This document shows, one piece after another, positions 5,388-12,205 of a stretch of 13,085 nucleotides of DNA. Position numbers and translations under genes: made by a program. Each line of letters opens with the position of its first letter. The first letter of the stretch is position 1. This DNA comes from Dehalococcoidia bacterium. Lineage in GTDB: Bacteria; Chloroflexota; Dehalococcoidia; Dehalococcoidales; BS750m-G39. The notes below the pieces were generated by a model that was not told the origin of the DNA, made no database searches, and saw nothing but the letters and a program-made list of their open reading frames with translations. The DNA lies in the NCBI GenBank assembly GCA_030640325.1, contig DAOWJM010000082.1, positions 1 to 13,085 on the forward strand. Reading direction: 5' to 3'.

Positions 5388-6338
5388 ATGTCAAATATGA
5401 AGAAAAAAGAAGTTTCTCCGATTGAACTTAAAAAAATTGTGGAATTAAGACAGTTCGATACTCCTTGGACGGAAATCGAACGGGAGACCAAGGTTGAAAG
5501 ACGGATTGCGAAGCGTGCTTATGATGAATGGGAGAGAGATAAAAAAATGAAAGAGCAAGAAGCAGTGCGATTTCGTGTCGCTGCGGAAGCCTTCCATGAA
5601 CATATAAACGATCTCATCAGATTGGCAGAGGCACTAAGCAACCATCTTTCGCTACCTATTGGCCCTGATGAGGCTCGGAGCGCAGATCAGAATATTTCCA
5701 ACCTATGGCAGACGAGTATTCTCGAAGAATCACCCCCCTATGCACTATCCCAAGCCGACAGGATCCGACAGATACGGTCAAATGAGCGTCTCAATTTAAT
5801 GATGTTCAAATCTCTTCAAAGTCACACAGGTGAGAAGCTCCGGTGGCAGGCCTTAGATGAATGGAAAGGGGCTTGGGATAGCTGCCGAGGTCTTTTTAAT
5901 AATCTGAAGATAGAAGGGCGGAAGGACATTATGAATATTCTCGACAAAGAGCCCAATCTTTTGCAAGAAATTGAGAAGCGAAGTAAAAAAGAGGATGCCA
6001 TACAGCGAATGGCACGAGCGATGGTTCATGCTACATGGCAAAGCATTGTCGATAATAAATTTGACCCGGAATCTCCTAGAGTGAAGGTTAGCTATGAGCT
6101 GGTTGATAGAATAGTGGCTATATTCGCCGAGAAGGAGCTGAATGAGAAGGTAATAGCTCTATGCAATGATGCACTTGAAACCTTACTGAAAGAAGATAAT
6201 ACGCTAAAATGGGTTAAGCAGTTATGTGATGAAGTTCATACAATGAGACAGGCGACAGATGAATTAGCAAAGACCTTGAACCGACTAGTACTCTACCCTA
6301 TTATACTCAACACCAAATGTGATCTCTGCCCTGCATAA
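5388..6338 (+). CDS. Unrecognised HTH-containing accessory protein
   Basis: The protein has 316 residues from ATG 5388 (MSNMKKK), just after AAGGAGGGG at 5378-5386; ATG 5397 is equally possible because spacing to the first ATG is short and to the second long. Residues about 8-55 look like a helix-turn-helix with a basic helix: IVELRQFDTPWTEIERETKV, then RRIAKRAYDEWERDKK. The remaining 260 residues are predicted mostly helical, with charged coiled-coil-like stretches and no membrane segment; a final CDLC lies at the C-terminus. No enzymatic motif was seen. It follows a strong promoter and ends 47 bases before the integrase gene on the same strand, so the pair is likely an operon and the protein may control or assist integration. 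The family is not recognised. Confidence 0.75.
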   Translation: MSNMKKKEVSPIELKKIVELRQFDTPWTEIERETKVERRIAKRAYDEWERDKKMKEQEAVRFRVAAEAFHEHINDLIRLAEALSNHLSLPIGPDEARSADQNISNLWQTSILEESPPYALSQADRIRQIRSNERLNLMMFKSLQSHTGEKLRWQALDEWKGAWDSCRGLFNNLKIEGRKDIMNILDKEPNLLQEIEKRSKKEDAIQRMARAMVHATWQSIVDNKFDPESPRVKVSYELVDRIVAIFAEKELNEKVIALCNDALETLLKEDNTLKWVKQLCDEVHTMRQATDELAKTLNRLVLYPIILNTKCDLCPA

Positions 6339-6385
6339 TTAGCATAAAAAACTATATTCCAATAAAATGAAGAAAGGAGAGTAAA

Positions 6386-7594
6386 ATGAAAGGACATATG
6401 AAGCAAAGGAGTAAGGGATCATGGACTATCTGGGTGGATGTCGGCCGTGATCCTGAGACGGGAAAACGCAAGCAGCAAACCCTTACAGTTCGTGGCACCA
6501 AAAGAGATGCGGAGAGGGAGTTAAGAGAACTGCTACACTCGTTAGAAGCAGGTAGCTATATCAAACCCAGTCGTATTACATTAGGTCAGTGGCTGGAGCA
6601 ATGGTGCCAGAGTTATGTCGCTATACACTGTTCAGCCCGGACGGCAGAGAGTTACCAATCCGAAGTGCGGCGTCACCTAACTCCCATCTTAGGAAGAATA
6701 CTTCTGCCCCAACTTCAGCCACAGCACTTAGAGAATTACTATAGCCAGGCTCTCATTAAGGGTCGTGTTGATGGAAAAGGTGGCCTCTCTGCTCGAACTG
6801 TCCAGTATCATCATCGTATTCTATCTGAGGCGCTGAGCCATGCTGTTAAAATGGGATTCTTGGCTCGCAATGTTGCTGAGGCGGTAGCTCCCCCACGAGC
6901 TGAGCGCAAGAATCTGGCAAATCTAGCTCCTGAGAATGTCCCCAACTTCCTAGAAGCCGCTCGAGAGGCACCTTACTATGAGCTGTTTTACACAGCATTA
7001 TGGACTGGGATGCGATTGGGCGAGTTGCTAGGACTACGCTGGTGTGATGTAGATCTCGATATGGCTTCCATTTCTGTAGTTCAAGCGTTATATAAGCGCT
7101 GCGGGGTCTGTAAGATGATAGAGCCTAAGAGTTCTCGCAGCCGGCGCCGGATAGCGTTATCGCCCTCTCTGGCACTATTACTACGTCAGTATAAAGCTGA
7201 CCAACAGGCACAAAGAATCTTACTGGGGGAGCCTCTAGCTGATAGTGGTCTTGTATTCAGCCATATCGACGGTAAGCCTCTTGACCCAGGGGTAGTCAGC
7301 CATACCTTTGCTAAAGTCCTTAGGAAAGCCGGGTTGCCCCATATCCGCTTCCATGACCTGAGGCATAGTCATGCCACCCTCTTGCTAAAAGCCGGCATAC
7401 ACCCTAAAATAGTAAGTGAAAGGCTGGGGCACGCCAACATTGGCATTACCCTTGACACCTATAGCCATGTTTTGCCTGGGCTACAGGAAAGGGCCGCCGA
7501 GCGCTTTGACGAAATGCTGGAGCCGGGGGTAATTGCAGAAGATGTTAGCAAAATGTTAGCAAAGGGTCCTAGTCTAGATAGCGTGGGCCGCTAG
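6386..7594 (+). CDS. Full-length phage-type tyrosine integrase overlapping tRNA-Lys
   Basis: The protein has 402 residues; ATG 6386 has AAGGAGA 5 bases upstream. Residues about 10-55 form an AP2-like arm-binding domain (GSWTIWVDVG, then KRDAERELRELL). Residues about 63-165 are the SAM-like core-binding domain (TLGQWLEQWC, SARTVQYHHRILSEAL). The catalytic domain has Arg210 in WTGMRLGELLGLRW, Lys248, His323 and Arg326 in HDLRHSHATLLL, His349 in LGH and nucleophile Tyr359 in TLDTYSHV, so it should be active. It catalyses site-specific insertion and excision. The C-terminus after about residue 375 is non-conserved, and the final codons SVGR-stop are the 5' end of the tRNA gene. It is closely similar to the broken integrase end on the other side of the tRNA. 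Confidence 0.97.
   Translation: MKGHMKQRSKGSWTIWVDVGRDPETGKRKQQTLTVRGTKRDAERELRELLHSLEAGSYIKPSRITLGQWLEQWCQSYVAIHCSARTAESYQSEVRRHLTPILGRILLPQLQPQHLENYYSQALIKGRVDGKGGLSARTVQYHHRILSEALSHAVKMGFLARNVAEAVAPPRAERKNLANLAPENVPNFLEAAREAPYYELFYTALWTGMRLGELLGLRWCDVDLDMASISVVQALYKRCGVCKMIEPKSSRSRRRIALSPSLALLLRQYKADQQAQRILLGEPLADSGLVFSHIDGKPLDPGVVSHTFAKVLRKAGLPHIRFHDLRHSHATLLLKAGIHPKIVSERLGHANIGITLDTYSHVLPGLQERAAERFDEMLEPGVIAEDVSKMLAKGPSLDSVGR
7542..7563 (+). repeat. Perfect 11-base tandem repeat beside the putative att site
   Basis: ATGTTAGCAAA is repeated head to tail at 7542-7552 and 7553-7563, inside the non-conserved tail of the integrase gene and ending 21 bases before the tRNA. The repeat is out of phase with codons (11 bases), so it is not a protein repeat. 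Its place next to the tRNA fits an arm-type or accessory protein binding site of an attachment region. Confidence 0.5.
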
Positions 7595-7657
7595 CTCAAC
7601 TGGCAGAGCAGCTGACTCTTAATCAGCCGGTTACAGGTTCGAGTCCTGTGCGGCTCA
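7585..7657 (+). tRNA. trnK: tRNA-Lys (anticodon CTT)
   Basis: A full cloverleaf can be drawn: acceptor GGGCCGC (7585-7591) pairs with GCGGCTC (7650-7656) and discriminator A is at 7657; D-arm GCTC/GAGC; anticodon arm GCTGA-CTCTTAA-TCAGC with anticodon CTT; T-arm ACAGG-TTCGAGT-CCTGT. CCA is not encoded. The first ten bases are shared with the 3' end of the upstream integrase gene, so the tRNA is the likely attachment site. Its promoter must lie inside the integrase coding sequence or it is read through from it. No second copy of the 3' half was seen in the window. Confidence 0.95.
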
Positions 7658-7660
7658 TAC

Positions 7661-7836
7661 TCAACCTCCTCGTCCTTTGCCGACATCCTCTACTTTAGCC
7701 AGTCTCGATTCAAGAAATCTATCAAAGCGCTGAGCGGCTACCTCTGTAGTCCACTGACTACGTGGGAATAAATGTCCAGAGTAACGGCTATACTTCCGTG
7801 CCCCAACCGCTCCTGAACTATTTTGGGGAGACACTC
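7661..7836 (-). pseudogene. C-terminal remnant of a second tyrosine integrase
   Basis: On the minus strand from about 7836 the frame reads LPKIVQERLGHGSIAVTLDIYSH, which keeps the last catalytic His and the Tyr nucleophile of an integrase, then hits TAG after GLQR. Restoring one G near 7740-7745 turns this into GLQEVAAQRFDRFLESRLAKV and continues to the TGA at 7661-7663. It aligns along its length with the end of the intact integrase (HPKIVSERLGH, TLDTYSHV, AAERFDEML). The first 80 percent of the gene is missing, so it is doubly dead: truncated and frameshifted. Its stop lies three bases past the tRNA, so this relic abuts the tRNA from the 3' side. Confidence 0.85.
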
Positions 7837-7880
7837 TTCCCGAGTGGCTTAAGAGCGCCATTACTCTGGAGAAGCTGGAG

Positions 7881-8240
7881 ATGAATATGAGGGCACTCAG
7901 GGGAGGAAACCCCACCGGGACTGATGCCGAAGCCTGCGCCTATCTTTACACAGCTGCCCTGACTCAGCCGATGAGCCAAGACTGGGGTCAGATTTACCTC
8001 TATATCGCTGGCAAAGTCTATGAGAAGTGGCACACCAAAGAGTCGGGGGTTACCATGCCCGACGATATCCGGGTGGACTCAATCAGCGATGACCAGATGA
8101 GAGATTTAAACAGGCTCAAGGCGTGGCTCTATCACAAGAGAACCACGGTAAGGCTTGACCGAGACCGAGCGAAGAGGCAGCCAGGAGAAAAGCAGAACAC
8201 CCCGCATTATTCTATTTCTAGTAATCAACTAAGTAACTAG
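7881..8240 (+). CDS. Hypothetical element protein, probably 5'-truncated
   Basis: The ATG at 7881 (119 residues) has GGAG 9 bases upstream, but the same frame is open further upstream with protein-like sequence (DTLPEWLKSAITLEKLE) to about 7836, where the opposite-strand integrase remnant ends. The original gene therefore probably began further upstream and lost its start. Visible features are NPTGTDAEACAYLYTAAL, DWGQIYLYIAGKVYEKW and a charged C-terminal helix LKAWLYHKRTTVRLDRDRAKR. No catalytic motif, signal peptide or membrane span was seen. The family is not recognised; the context suggests a leftover accessory gene of an integrated element. The stop codon runs straight into a strong terminator, so the unit may still be transcribed. 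Confidence 0.55.
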   Translation: MNMRALRGGNPTGTDAEACAYLYTAALTQPMSQDWGQIYLYIAGKVYEKWHTKESGVTMPDDIRVDSISDDQMRDLNRLKAWLYHKRTTVRLDRDRAKRQPGEKQNTPHYSISSNQLSN

Positions 8241-8273
8241 AGGGTCAAGACTTCATCTTGACCCTCTTTTTTT
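8239..8273 (+). terminator. Strong rho-independent terminator
   Basis: A perfect 12-base stem, AGAGGGTCAAGA (8239-8250) with TCTTGACCCTCT (8256-8267), has a CTTCA loop and is followed by an unbroken T-run to 8273. It begins at the stop codon of the hypothetical gene ending at 8240 and insulates the acyl-CoA synthetase gene from the element side. Confidence 0.93.
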
Positions 8274-8350
8274 GACCTCTGCGGCTGCACAAATCAAGCG
8301 TTTGGGCAATGTTAGACATTTTGGACTCTCGTTTGGGCTTCCAGCCCCTC

Positions 8351-8379
8351 TTCACTTTTACCAATAGTTGAGATATAAT
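8351..8379 (+). promoter_or_regulatory. Sigma-70-type promoter of the acyl-CoA synthetase gene
   Basis: TTCACT (8351-8356), 17 bases, consensus TATAAT (8374-8379). The expected start of transcription is about 8386, so the upstream in-frame TTG at 8385 cannot be the translation start; the 5' leader would be about 30 bases. Confidence 0.7.
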
Positions 8380-8414
8380 TACAGTTGAATAATTTCAGCA
8401 CGGAGGTACTTGCG

Positions 8415-9938
8415 GTGGTGTTAGGAGATATTATCCGGCTCAATGCCATGAAGTTTCCTGATAAGACTGCTCTGGTTTTTAGGAACACCAGACTTAGCTA
8501 TTCCCAGCTTAATCATCGGGTGAACTGTCTGGCAAAGGCACTGCTGGGAATCGGGGTTAAACAGGGGGATAGGGTAGCCATCCTGGCTGACAACTGCTCC
8601 CAGTATGTGGAGGTGTATTTTGCCACCTCTAAGGGTGGCATGGTCATCGTGCCAATTAATAATTCCCTTGATGCAGAGGGGATGACCTATATTGCCAATG
8701 ACTCCGGGGCAAATACCATTATCTTTGGCCAGAACTATGTGGACACCGTCAATTCTCTGCGCCCTGGGTTGAAATCGGTTAAAAATTACATTGTTATTGG
8801 CGAGGCAGCGGGGGCGGAGAGCTATGAGAGACTGGTCTCCGACTACCCCGCAGACGAGCCTGAGGTAGCTGTAGATGAGGATGATATCGCCTGGCTGCTT
8901 TATACCAGCGGAACTACTGGCCCACCCAAGGGGGTGATGCTGAGCCATAAGAGTCAGATTGTGGACTCGGCCAATACCATTCTGACTTGTTTTCCAATAA
9001 ACCGGAGCGATATCCACCTGGTTATTCTGCCCCTTTTTCATATCGGTGCTCTGTGGCATATGAGGTGTCATTTCTATATGGGCAACACCACTGTGTTGAT
9101 GGATGCTCGTGACCCCAAGCTGGTTCTGGAGACAATTGAGCGGGAGAAGGTGACCACTATGTGCTTTGTGCCACCGATGATAGTTCCCATAGCTAATTAT
9201 CCCGACATTGATAAGTATGATGTTAGCAGCATGCGAATAATGATATATTCCGGTGCGCCTTTGCCTGAAGGGTTAGAGCAGCGGCTGCATGAGATTTTTG
9301 GCGACATAATCATTCAGGTTTTTGCCCTAACTGAGGGCGGACCAGCAGTTATCATGCCGCCATTGATGGAAGGACCGTGGGAGAAGGTGAAAAGAAAGGG
9401 TTCTTGCGGCAAAGAAGTGCTTAATGTTGAGGTCAGGCTGGTTAACGAAAAGGGTAGCGACTGTGCCCCAGGGCAGGTGGGGGAGATATTAGCCAGGGGC
9501 GATAATATAATGAAGGGCTACTGGAATATGCCTGAAGCCACCGCCAAGGCGCTGGAGGGTGGCTATCTGCATACTGGTGACCTGGCGACAAAGGACGAGG
9601 AGGGCTATTATTATATCACTGGTAGGAAGAAGGACGTAATCACCAGCGGAGGCAAAGCAGTATATTCGCCGGAGATAGAGAACCTCATCTCTTTGCATCC
9701 TGCTATCTCCGAGGTCGCAGTCATAGGGGTTCCCGATAGAGAGCTGGGTGAGGCAGTGAAAGCGGTCGTAGTGCTGAGGACAGGAGAAGAAGCTACCGAA
9801 CAGGAAATAATCAGCTGGTGCTCAGGTAAAATTGACCTGTATAAGGTGCCCAAGTCGGTAGATATAGTCGATAGCCTGTCCAAGACTCCCAGTGGCAAGG
9901 TACTTAAGACCGCGTTAAGAAACAAATATAGCAAATAA
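8415..9938 (+). CDS. AMP-forming acyl-CoA synthetase (fatty/organic acid-CoA ligase)
   Basis: It activates a carboxylic acid with ATP to an acyl-adenylate and transfers the acyl group to CoA; a cytosolic enzyme. The protein has 507 residues from GTG 8415, chosen because GGAGGT lies 7 bases upstream and the promoter places the mRNA start near 8386; GTG 8418 is the alternative. The adenylate-forming signatures are all in order: phosphate loop YTSGTTGPPKG at about residue 163, VFALTEGG (A5), HTGDLATKDEEGYYYITGR (A7/A8 with the hinge), GGKAVYSPEIE, and the C-terminal catalytic Lys in KTPSGKVLKTAL. Length is normal for the family. Acyl-chain specificity cannot be read; similarity is to long- or medium-chain ligases. 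It stands alone behind its own promoter and converges with the transporter operon. Confidence 0.93.
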   Translation: MVLGDIIRLNAMKFPDKTALVFRNTRLSYSQLNHRVNCLAKALLGIGVKQGDRVAILADNCSQYVEVYFATSKGGMVIVPINNSLDAEGMTYIANDSGANTIIFGQNYVDTVNSLRPGLKSVKNYIVIGEAAGAESYERLVSDYPADEPEVAVDEDDIAWLLYTSGTTGPPKGVMLSHKSQIVDSANTILTCFPINRSDIHLVILPLFHIGALWHMRCHFYMGNTTVLMDARDPKLVLETIEREKVTTMCFVPPMIVPIANYPDIDKYDVSSMRIMIYSGAPLPEGLEQRLHEIFGDIIIQVFALTEGGPAVIMPPLMEGPWEKVKRKGSCGKEVLNVEVRLVNEKGSDCAPGQVGEILARGDNIMKGYWNMPEATAKALEGGYLHTGDLATKDEEGYYYITGRKKDVITSGGKAVYSPEIENLISLHPAISEVAVIGVPDRELGEAVKAVVVLRTGEEATEQEIISWCSGKIDLYKVPKSVDIVDSLSKTPSGKVLKTALRNKYSK

Positions 9939-10070
9939 GCTTCTATCTAATGACCTTTTGCCCGACATGGGGCTGAAACACTTCAGGGACAACGCAGTGG
10001 CTTAGTAAACAGCTTGGTCATTCGGCAGCAGTAAACCGACGATGGCAAGCAGGCGCGGACAGTGATATTC
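9939..10070. other. Convergent intergenic spacer, no gene seen
   Basis: It lies between the 3' ends of the acyl-CoA synthetase and PaaK-like genes. Only a weak CTGAA/TTCAG hairpin (9973-9986) without a T-run was seen, so no convincing terminator could be assigned to either side. Confidence 0.4.
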
Positions 10071-11354
10071 TTACTCCCAAGTTCTTTCATCCAGAATTGT
10101 TTTGTGTTCCTCTGGGATAGTTCCCTTGGCTACAAACTCAATCTTATCTGCCTTGACTCGACATACATCTTGGAACTTTTGGTTCAAATCATCGGCTAGT
10201 TGACTTTTATCTATGGCTTTATCTTTAAGCTCAATCTTAAAAGCCATCTCATCTCGCTCTCCCTTGCGCCCCACCACTATCTGAAATGCTGAGATTTGGT
10301 CAAAGCCTGAGAATACAGCTTCGGCTTGTTTAGTAACCACAAACATGCCCCTCACTTTAATGGCATCACCAGCCCTGCCGACAATAGCCACCAGCCGGTT
10401 TGATGTCCGACCGCAAGGGCAGAGCTCGGTGGTATAGTAAGACATATCGCCGGTACCGAAGCGGATTAGCCCCCAGGTCTTATTAAGGAGGGGAGTTACC
10501 ACTATTTCGCCAATCTCTCCAGGTCCCAGCTGTTTTCCTGTCTCGGGGTCGACTATTTCTATTACATATTCATCCATAAAATGCATGCCTGATTTCTGAC
10601 TGCATTCGTAGGCAAAGCAACCACCGGGCTCGGTAACAGCGTAGGCCTGTGCTGTAGAAATCCCGTAATCTTCCTCAAGGCTTTTCCTTAACGATGGGGG
10701 GAGCATTTCACCGGTAAACCATGCCTTGCGGACGGCGAAATCGCGGCGGAAGTCGTAACCCATCTCTTCAGCCCGTTTGATGATGGTCATCAGAAAGCTG
10801 GGTGTCCCAACAAATCCAGTAACCTGCAAATCGTGCATGGTCTGGACCTGAATTTCTGTGTTTCCCACACCCATAGCTATGGGTGTCGCTCCGCAATCCC
10901 TTATGGCTTCATGAAACAGGATGCCGGCAGGAGACATGTGATAGGTGAACGAGTTTATCACTATATCTCCCTTTCTGAACCCGGCGGCATAGAATGATTT
11001 GGCAAACCACTTAATATTTTCAGCATGCAGTGGCTCATAAACAGGGCCCGGTGAGATGAATATACGGTCAACCTCCTCAGCAGGGATAGTTAAAAAGCCA
11101 CCGTAGGGTGGTTTTGATTTTTGTAGCTCTATCAGCTCGGTCTTCCTGGTGATGGGGAGCTTTTCCAGGTCTTTTATAGTGCGAATCTGAGACGGGCTAA
11201 CCCCTACTCTATCCAGGATTTCCTTTGCCGATGGGGCATGGTGGTAGGCATAATCAATACTCTCAGCTAGCTTCTGGTTAAAATATCCCTCCCTTTTCTC
11301 AGGGGGCATTATTTCCAGGTCATCAAAAAAATCGCCTCGCTTAGTTTCTGGCAT
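10071..11354 (-). CDS. PaaK-like phenylacetate-CoA ligase family protein
   Basis: This adenylate-forming enzyme family turns an aryl or other carboxylic acid into its CoA thioester. The protein has 427 residues from ATG 11354, which shares bases with the TAA of the preceding ATPase gene (TAATG) and has GAGGTG about 6 bases upstream; a GTG at 11363 is less likely. Family marks are the N-terminal PITRKTEL, the TGEM and AVTEPGG region (about 216-245), FGTGD (about 299-303), CPCGRTSNRL (312-321) and GRAGDAIKVRGMFV. The usual Ser-Gly-Thr-Thr-Gly phosphate loop is replaced by ISPGPVYEP (about 100-108). The cysteines around 246 and 251 and in CPCG fit the metal-binding Cys of the family. It is translationally coupled to the LivF-type ATPase, so the imported compound may be its substrate. 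True phenylacetate specificity is unproven. Confidence 0.88.
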   Translation of the reverse strand: MPETKRGDFFDDLEIMPPEKREGYFNQKLAESIDYAYHHAPSAKEILDRVGVSPSQIRTIKDLEKLPITRKTELIELQKSKPPYGGFLTIPAEEVDRIFISPGPVYEPLHAENIKWFAKSFYAAGFRKGDIVINSFTYHMSPAGILFHEAIRDCGATPIAMGVGNTEIQVQTMHDLQVTGFVGTPSFLMTIIKRAEEMGYDFRRDFAVRKAWFTGEMLPPSLRKSLEEDYGISTAQAYAVTEPGGCFAYECSQKSGMHFMDEYVIEIVDPETGKQLGPGEIGEIVVTPLLNKTWGLIRFGTGDMSYYTTELCPCGRTSNRLVAIVGRAGDAIKVRGMFVVTKQAEAVFSGFDQISAFQIVVGRKGERDEMAFKIELKDKAIDKSQLADDLNQKFQDVCRVKADKIEFVAKGTIPEEHKTILDERTWE

Positions 11355-12145
11355 TACAGCCACCTCTTTCGTCTCTTATAGTGCTTTACCTCACGGTAGC
11401 TCTTCTTAGCCCCTACCGCTGATAGCCCCATATAAAACTCCTTCACATCCTCGTTATCTCTCAGTTTTTCGGCAGGACCATCAAGAACCGCCCGACCATT
11501 TTCCATAACATAGCCATAATGAGCAATAGTAAGGGCAATCCTCACATTCTGCTCCACGAGGAGAACGGAAGTTTTCTGCTCGGTGTTAAACCGATTTATG
11601 ATATCGTATATTTCTTCCACCAGCATCGGTGCCAGCCCCAATGATGGCTCATCCAGCATCATCAGCTTGGGGGCTGACATCATGGCTCGTCCTATCACCA
11701 GCATCTGTTGCTCGCCTCCGGAGAGGTAGCCGCCTGTATTATGGCGAACGTGCTTGAGCGCAGGGAAGTAGTCATAGACCATCTCCAGGTCTCTCTTGAT
11801 TGCTGCCCGGTCAGTGCGGTAATGAGCGCCGACCATCAGGTTCTCTTCAGCGGTCAGATGTCCGAAGACCCTTCGCCCCTCCAGTGCCTGAATAATACCC
11901 AGCTTGGCTATGTCCTGGGCAGGCTTTCTATCTATTCGCTCTCCGTTCCACTCAATGCTGCCATCGGTTACCTCACCTTCCTCAATATGTAAAAGACCGG
12001 ATATTGCCTTAAGGGTGGTAGTTTTACCAGCCCCGTTAGCCCCAAGTAGGGCAATGATTCCTGCCTCCGGGATTTCCATAGACACACCATGAAGTACCCG
12101 GATAACGTTGAGGTAGGTAACCTCAATGTTATTCAGCTTAAGCAT
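11354..12145 (-). CDS. livF: Branched-chain-amino-acid-type ABC transporter ATPase (LivF family)
   Basis: This cytoplasmic ATPase of a LivFGHMK-type importer powers uptake. The protein has 263 residues; ATG 12145 has GGGGG about 6 bases upstream. Walker A GANGAGKT is at 35-42, Q-loop at about 86, signature LSGGEQQ at 141-147, Walker B LMMLDEP at 161-167, and the D-loop region follows. The switch position reads LVEQN, as in LivF proteins. The body ends around residue 240, as usual; a basic tail (about 247-263, ending HYKRRKRWL) extends it. It follows the binding protein gene by 60 bases containing a hairpin and overlaps the PaaK-like gene by one base. LivG, LivH and LivM are not in the window and may lie off the right edge. 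Confidence 0.95.
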   Translation of the reverse strand: MLKLNNIEVTYLNVIRVLHGVSMEIPEAGIIALLGANGAGKTTTLKAISGLLHIEEGEVTDGSIEWNGERIDRKPAQDIAKLGIIQALEGRRVFGHLTAEENLMVGAHYRTDRAAIKRDLEMVYDYFPALKHVRHNTGGYLSGGEQQMLVIGRAMMSAPKLMMLDEPSLGLAPMLVEEIYDIINRFNTEQKTSVLLVEQNVRIALTIAHYGYVMENGRAVLDGPAEKLRDNEDVKEFYMGLSAVGAKKSYREVKHYKRRKRWL

Positions 12146-12160
12146 ATTTAACCCCCGGCA

Positions 12161-12188
12161 GGAGCCCCCGCCCTAAGGCGAGGACTCC
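12161..12188 (-). promoter_or_regulatory. Intercistronic hairpin between binding protein and ATPase genes
   Basis: On the minus strand GGAGTCCTCGCC pairs with GGCGGGGGCTCC over 12 positions (two G-U pairs) around a TTAG loop. No T-run follows, so full termination is unlikely. Its place right after the binding-protein stop fits a 3'-protecting or attenuating structure that keeps binding-protein mRNA more abundant than downstream mRNA. Confidence 0.6.
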
Positions 12189-12205
12189 TACACATTGTTA
12201 TTTAT

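Noticed and set aside
7585..7657. A second copy of the tRNA 3' half within the window as the other attachment site
   Set aside because: No repeat of the T-arm or anticodon-arm sequence was seen elsewhere, so the other junction must lie outside or has diverged.
7661..7915. A single 84-codon minus-strand gene
   Set aside because: Only its last 27 or so codons are integrase-like; the rest is the wrong frame beyond a frameshift, so it is annotated as a pseudogene remnant instead.
8385..8414. TTG 8385 as the start of the acyl-CoA synthetase
   Set aside because: It lies 6 bases from the -10 box, and GGAGGT is placed correctly for GTG 8415.
8421..9071. Minus-strand open frame of 216 codons
   Set aside because: It is antisense to the acyl-CoA synthetase, whose motifs fix the coding strand.
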